From assembly GCA_054601695.1 (NCBI GenBank), contig BAAHQB010000056.1:186001-250000 (forward strand): a stretch of DNA of 64,000 nt, in the 5' to 3' direction. Of the stretch, positions 1-64,000 are shown piece by piece. The notes beneath the pieces were generated by a model, which ran no database searches, was not told the origin of the DNA, and saw nothing but the letters and a program-made list of their open reading frames with translations. Position 1 is the stretch's first letter. Every line of letters begins with the position of its first letter. This stretch comes from Amorphochlora amoebiformis. Lineage: Eukaryota > Cercozoa > Chlorarachniophyceae. The position numbers were made by a program, and so were the translations under genes.

Positions 1-8302
<8,302 letters not shown>

Positions 8303-9168
8303 GACACGTGGAGAGCCCGGGATTTTATTTTCATTGGAACTTAATGTTCGGCCGCCTTTTTTTTTAATTTTTTATTTTTAGCTTTTCGGCTAAATGGTCA
8401 TACAAACGCGGCTTTATGAGCTCCCAGCTGTCATCCAGACGGAAGAAGGCGAAAAATCCAGCAAGAAGGAGCTACGTGCATACCCCCATCTAACAACACA
8501 GGAGCCTTGCCTCCGGAATACTGACCCTAAGAGCACACGGTGGCGAGGGAGGCAACGAAGATGAACCTGATTGTGATGCATACTCAAGTCCAAGCAGCGC
8601 ACTGCCATGGCCGATTTTTATTTTAAGAGTTCGTTCTGGAAGCATGCAGACTCACGCCGATACGGACCCGAGCGATGTCGAGTCATTTTGGCATGTATTA
8701 CATTTAGAAATTTGTGTTATACTGCAATATTGTAGAACATATATTTTTTAATCTGGGTTTATATCAAGTTACCAACGTATTCAACTTGATTTAGTCTAAT
8801 TAGCCTACAGACTGAGTATCTATCGTTCAAGGTTGTGAAGCCTGAGCTTTACCTCGCTTTATCTCAAACGTTTCATCACTGATCATTACTGTTACTAGTA
8901 CTATATGATATCGAATTAATTGTCTAGAATTGTCTAGTTTTTGTTGTCTCTAAAGCGAAGTTTTAATTCGGCTTCAGAAGAGATCTTTTCGCTAAGATGG
9001 GTTTTGGTAAATTTAGCCTCCCTAATACTAGAATCTAGGAATACGAACAGGAGAGAATTGTGGATTCATAGTAATTTAGTCAATTAATTCTGAAATTTTC
9101 ATGTGTTTTTACATAAACGTATATAAATCTAAACGTATGTAATACATATGTACATGTATATGTATATA

Positions 9169-9226
<58 letters not shown>

Positions 9227-9284
9227 ATTTCTCAGTCTCGCAGCGTGTTTCTAGTGTCTAGATCTCTTTCATACTCCTCCGAAG

Positions 9285-9335
<51 letters not shown>

Positions 9336-9336
9336 A
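8303..9336. other. Intergenic region upstream of the RCC1 gene and downstream of the unknown gene
   Basis: This is the longest stretch of non-repetitive sequence in the left third. I see no exon in it. It holds T-rich runs near 8357-8385 and 8743, a (TA)n tract at 9170-9222 and another at 9287-9328. It should contain the RCC1-gene promoter near 8303-8640 and the 3' UTR of the unknown gene. Confidence 0.5.
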
Positions 9337-29155
<19,819 letters not shown>

Positions 29156-29348
29156 CTTTTGAAATCTGTCCCGGGGATGTCCGGTGAAAAGTCGTGATCA
29201 TGGGGAGTGTCACGCAGTATAATACGGTTTCAATTATTGAGATTTTTGGCGAATTTAAGGCGGAATCTAAAGATTCCTAGAAAACGACAAAATTTAGGCC
29301 GAATCACCAAATCTCGACCAGTGGCACGCGGGGCGGGCGGCGGTCGGC
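29156..29348. promoter_or_regulatory. Divergent intergenic region between the unknown gene and the STE20 kinase
   Basis: About 193 bp of ordinary-complexity sequence separates two divergent start codons. It has no (TA)n tract. It becomes GC-rich just before the kinase ATG (29322-29348), with GGCGAATTTAAGGCGG at 29250-29265. It presumably holds both promoters; no TATA box or known element is assigned. Confidence 0.55.
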
Positions 29349-37640
<8,292 letters not shown>

Positions 37641-37795
37641 TCTTCATGGACTCAGACGACTAAACTTGATATATTCTAGATATACATTGATGAAATAGAT
37701 AACAACTTATGAAATCATATCAAGCTATCCGAAACAGTTCATCGCACGTACAACTTGATGCGTTTTCTAAAAAGATGATATATTATATTTATGTG

Positions 37796-37839
<44 letters not shown>

Positions 37840-37853
37840 TACATACATACATG

Positions 37854-37894
<41 letters not shown>

Positions 37895-38166
37895 ATGTTT
37901 ATACGTAACTTCAACTGGGTGGAAAAGCAATTAGCTAGATTAGTATGTAGTCCTAGATATACAATATTATGATCTGGTACATCACATGTGTGTGTATCAT
38001 CTATAACATTATGTATATATATATCATATGATATATATAAATATATATACTCTAGATACTAGATATATATATATATATATATAATATAATATATATATAT
38101 ATATATATATGCATACACTATATTATATCTAGTTGTCATGACGATGATTGTCATATATATACACTA

Positions 38167-38207
<41 letters not shown>

Positions 38208-38247
38208 CATATACTAATACACATATAATATATATATATATATAATA

Positions 38248-38301
<54 letters not shown>

Positions 38302-38685
38302 TCAGACTATGTAAACATGTAATATATGTCCGTAGTTAGCGGGTACATTTTCGTATCATTACCAGCATTACACACCCAAACAGAAGGCAAGGCATAATAA
38401 CTGTCATAAATTAAAAAAAATTATTTAAAAATGCGGCATATACTTTGAAGATTCACCCCCCCCCCATTATGGCCTCAAACGGTAACATCTCAGTCCTGTC
38501 TTCGAAAAGTAAACGGCATGGTTCACTTACGGCACTCCGAGACTCTTCCGAGATCCTCAATTCCTCACAAACTCTCCGATATCCCCAGAGACTCTCGGAG
38601 ATATCGTGGAATCCCCGGGACTCTCACAAGACACGTGGACCTCATCACATCCTTGTCGGAGAGCATCGGCGAAGCCTAACCCGCC
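37641..38685. other. Intergenic region between the kinase and MORN genes
   Basis: After the kinase stop there are (TA)n tracts (37798-37875, 38030-38110, 38170-38300) and then ordinary sequence from about 38320. The segment 38530-38635 has a degenerate TCTCGGAGAT/TCCGAGAT repeat. The MORN-gene promoter and 5' UTR should lie in 38320-38685. Confidence 0.45.
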
Positions 38686-47179
<8,494 letters not shown>

Positions 47180-47567
47180 CAGATTCTTGAAATCATCGGA
47201 TTCCTTGTACTACAACTTACTAGTATACATGATCGATCGAAATCATCGGATTCCTTCTAGTCGATCGGATCCTTGTACTAGTCCAGTAGTTGTAAATTGC
47301 AATCTAGATAATGGATCTACAGTATCTGGTACAAGCTAGACAAGACTCTAGAAGACTAGCACAATTGCAACCAGGATACATCATTGCAAAGGGTTAAAGT
47401 TTCTCTAAAATAATTCACTGACTTTTCAATTGTGTGAACAAAAATGGCGATGCAATCAAGACGCGCTCTCCGACTCTAATGAGCTGCATCTACTAGATCT
47501 AGTACATAGTGATTGGTTCAATGACTAGAATGAGAACGACCGGACCTGTGCAGTACTAGTGTTTCGA
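47180..47567. other. Convergent intergenic region, MORN and tetraspanin 3' ends
   Basis: About 390 bp between two converging stop codons, ordinary complexity, with a short direct repeat of GAAATCATCGGATTCCTT at 47188-47205 and 47239-47256. It presumably contains both 3' UTRs; no canonical AATAAA is evident. Confidence 0.5.
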
Positions 47568-47930
47568 CTATACAAGCCAGTCATCATCATCCTCGCTTTC
47601 CTTCGAAGTGCAGAGAATTCCGAGAGTAGCGATAAGCGCAAAGATCTGACGATGAATAATTTGATCAGAAAAATTGTTAATTTATATCATTAAAAAAAAA
47701 CAATATATATATACTAGTATACGTGTATCTATTTACAACGTATATGTAGATATCGTCCCGTATTCGAAGTATTGAATACCCTAAGACAAGCGAACGTGTT
47801 AAATAAGACATCTTATCGTGTAGGTTTCACATCTACGAACACAAACATGCATTCAGGCATAGTGAGTCTAGATATTCATATTAGTATGTAAATAAGTATG
47901 TATATATATATTATATATCATGATATATAT

Positions 47931-47982
<52 letters not shown>

Positions 47983-48188
47983 CAGTATACATTTACTTCA
48001 TTATATCCCGCATCGAAAGCAATTCAAATTACCTCAAGACAGGCAAAAGTGATTGCGACAATTGCCACAGGAGTGAAGAACTGAGAAAGCCAATCTGCAA
48101 CAGGTAAACAGACGTTACAAAATCGACTTAGGCGTTTGTTTTGGTGTGTCTATACGTTTGAAATACAATGTGCATACACACACACACA

Positions 48189-48231
<43 letters not shown>

Positions 48232-48627
48232 ATATATCGCTCTTTATATAATATATATATATATATATATAATATATGTGTGTATGTTTATGTATATATA
48301 TATGTATTATATATATTCGTGTATACTACCAAGAGTAGCCTGCTTGCATGTTTCAGGATTCTCGCGAGGGCATGGAGTGTCGTATCCTGCTCCTCGCGAG
48401 TCGTACACATTGTTCCAACCACAGCACTGGAAAAAGTCCTGGTAGTCTATTCGTTTCTCCCTGGCACCTACGAATGTATATATATATATATTATATATAT
48501 ATATATATATATATGTATATGTGTATATATAATAAAATATACATTTGTAATATATATGTATGTACATATTGAAGTTACCATGTTTATATTCTTTAAATAT
48601 TTACATACATAATTATGGAAGTACATG

Positions 48628-48701
<74 letters not shown>

Positions 48702-48702
48702 C

Positions 48703-48754
<52 letters not shown>

Positions 48755-48797
48755 TTATATATATATATATATGTACTTATATAAATTATGTAATCAT

Positions 48798-48843
<46 letters not shown>

Positions 48844-49493
48844 ATGCATGTATACATATATTTTTTTTTTCTACATTCCCATGCACATAGAAACAAACTT
48901 ATACACTTTAATATGACACCCTCCTTCCGTCATGTGTATTTCCCACATCTACCTTCGTTTTCCTCGAACCACTTTTCCTCGACCAGTGCATTGATCGACG
49001 CATCAGAGTCGTACTGGTACAGATAGATGCCGATGCACAGCTGGATGAGCACTACAGCGAAGATCACGAACAGATAAACCGTAAGGAAGACCCGATTCTT
49101 CCTGAGAGCTCCGATAACTCCAATAACAGAAGTGATGGCCAGGGCCAGACCTAATAATCGACGACATTAGGTTTGGAAGCAACTGAAAACAAACTTGGTT
49201 TGCACTATCTCGAAGGCTTGGGTTGGGTTGGGATGACCGATAAACATCACTACGTAGGAAGTGGTGGTCAGAGGCAAGTCTTTGAGGAGTTCAACGTCCT
49301 GCTCGAGCTCAGACGCCTTAACCAAAAGGAAGATACCGGCGGCGAAAACGCCGAAGCCGCATAACTGACAGGAAGTTACTATAATTCAACGAAACAGGTT
49401 CGATGGGTTGACGGAATGCGCGGAAGAGGTCATGACCGTGAATATGGAGTTGACGATCACGAGAAGCCATCTTCCGCATTCCTGGAAATCCAT
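47568..49493 (-). CDS. Tetraspanin, complete, 6 exons
   Basis: Exons on the minus strand: 49493-49437, 49364-49238, 49150-48953, 48467-48330, 48094-48033, 47645-47568; all phases agree and give 219 aa. Four hydrophobic segments lie at about 8-34 ([12 protein letters not shown]... LLV), 52-78 (YVVMFI... VIGVIGAL), 83-107 ([18 protein letters not shown]) and 179-206 ([16 protein letters not shown]). The large extracellular loop carries the diagnostic CCG motif (142-144, in FFQCCGWNN) plus further cysteines in GYDTPCP and ENPETCKQ, as expected for tetraspanin loop disulfides. The cytoplasmic tail is acidic ([11 protein letters not shown]). Tetraspanins organise membrane microdomains and partner proteins at the cell surface or on vesicles. 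It is the most compact gene here, with introns of about 70 to 490 bp, and the only one without obvious exon-edge copies. The ATG is the first codon before the first membrane segment. Head to head with the SEC6 gene, tail to tail with the MORN gene. Confidence 0.93.
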
Positions 49494-49742
49494 GGCGAAT
49501 GCAGGAGTGAGGCGAGTGAGCCGCCACCTTCGCGCGAGAAATTAATTGCGCATATTTATTTTCGAGTTTTCCCTGGATGGTCTAAGGCCAATTTCGCCCC
49601 AGACCCGACGTCCCATCCCCCCTGCTTGAGGTACACCGTGCCCACCCATAAATACGGCATCTACAGGCCCCCATGCCTGCCCTCCCCCCGCTGCGCGCCT
49701 TGAAAGAAATTTACCAAAAAAAAATTCATTTTTTTCGCAGGT
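49494..49742. promoter_or_regulatory. Divergent intergenic region between tetraspanin and SEC6
   Basis: About 249 bp separate the two start codons. The segment is of mixed composition with C-rich stretches (49600-49690), and a pyrimidine/poly-T run ending in CAG lies directly before the SEC6 ATG. It presumably holds both promoters and 5' UTRs. Confidence 0.55.
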
Positions 49743-63594
<13,852 letters not shown>

Positions 63595-63606
63595 GTCTTT
63601 TAATAT

Positions 63607-63672
<66 letters not shown>

Positions 63673-63684
63673 GTATAAATATCC

Positions 63685-64000
63685 CAATACTAACGTAGCC
63701 CTAACCCTAACCCTAACCTAACCGTAACACTAACTAATCCCTAACCTAACCCTAACCCTAACCCTAACCCTAACCCTAACCCTAACCCTAACCCTAGCGC
63801 TAACCCTAGCCCTAACCTTACCCTAACCCTAACCTTACCCTAACCCTAACCTTACCCCTAACCTCAACCTCACCCTAATGTTAACCCTAACCTTAATCTA
63901 GCCCTCATCCTAACCCTAACCGTAACCCTGACCCTAATCTAACCCTAGCCTAACCCTAACCCTAACCCTACCCTAACCCTAGCTCTCGCCTTAATCCTAA
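63685..64000 (-). repeat. CCCTAA array to the right edge
   Basis: Degenerate CCCTAA with CCTTACC and CCCTAGC variants, in the SEC6 intron after exon 63550-63594. Confidence 0.95.

Noticed and set aside
8414-8608. 64-aa minus frame upstream of the RCC1 gene
   Set aside because: No blade motif and not linkable in phase to the first RCC1 exons; left as upstream sequence.

Overview
This is a nuclear window from a gene-dense but extremely intron-rich eukaryote. I infer a unicellular alga or protist, because the genes are ancient eukaryotic families with many tiny exons; I cannot place the lineage. Nearly all continuous open reading frames are (TA)n, (CT)n or TTAGGG noise. The real coding sequence is split into exons of about 16 to 200 bp that I assembled by hand using GT/AG borders and matching codon phases. 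About 6.1 kb, under 10% of the window, is coding. Layout: (1) 8302 to 1, minus strand, RCC1-repeat (beta-propeller) gene, continuing past the left edge. (2) 29155 to 9337, minus strand, a roughly 25-exon gene of unknown function with a cysteine cluster near its C-terminus. (3) 29349 to 37640, plus strand, a complete 16-exon STE20/MST-type protein kinase. (4) 38686 to 47179, plus strand, a 12-exon MORN-repeat protein. (5) 49493 to 47568, minus strand, a complete 6-exon tetraspanin. (6) 49743 to the right edge, plus strand, the first 21 exons of the exocyst subunit SEC6/EXOC3. Genes 2/3 and 5/6 are head to head across about 190 and 250 bp; genes 4 and 5 are tail to tail. The gene set (membrane scaffold, exocytosis, signalling kinase) is housekeeping and does not form an obvious pathway cluster. 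Introns consist of (TA)n tracts that often begin GTATAT and end TATATAG, interstitial telomere-like TTAGGG/CCCTAA arrays, CT/GA-rich satellites and several minisatellites. The most unusual property is a recurring one: exon edges together with their splice site are tandemly reiterated inside the adjoining intron. I see this in five of the six genes, with up to 12 copies in one intron. 3' edge copies lie downstream of their exon and 5' edge copies lie upstream. Some reiterated units are complete, phase-preserving exons (39 nt x3 and 36 nt x2). Telomere-like arrays also repeatedly abut splice junctions, sometimes supplying the splice-site bases themselves. No tRNA, rRNA, CRISPR array or transposase gene was recognised.
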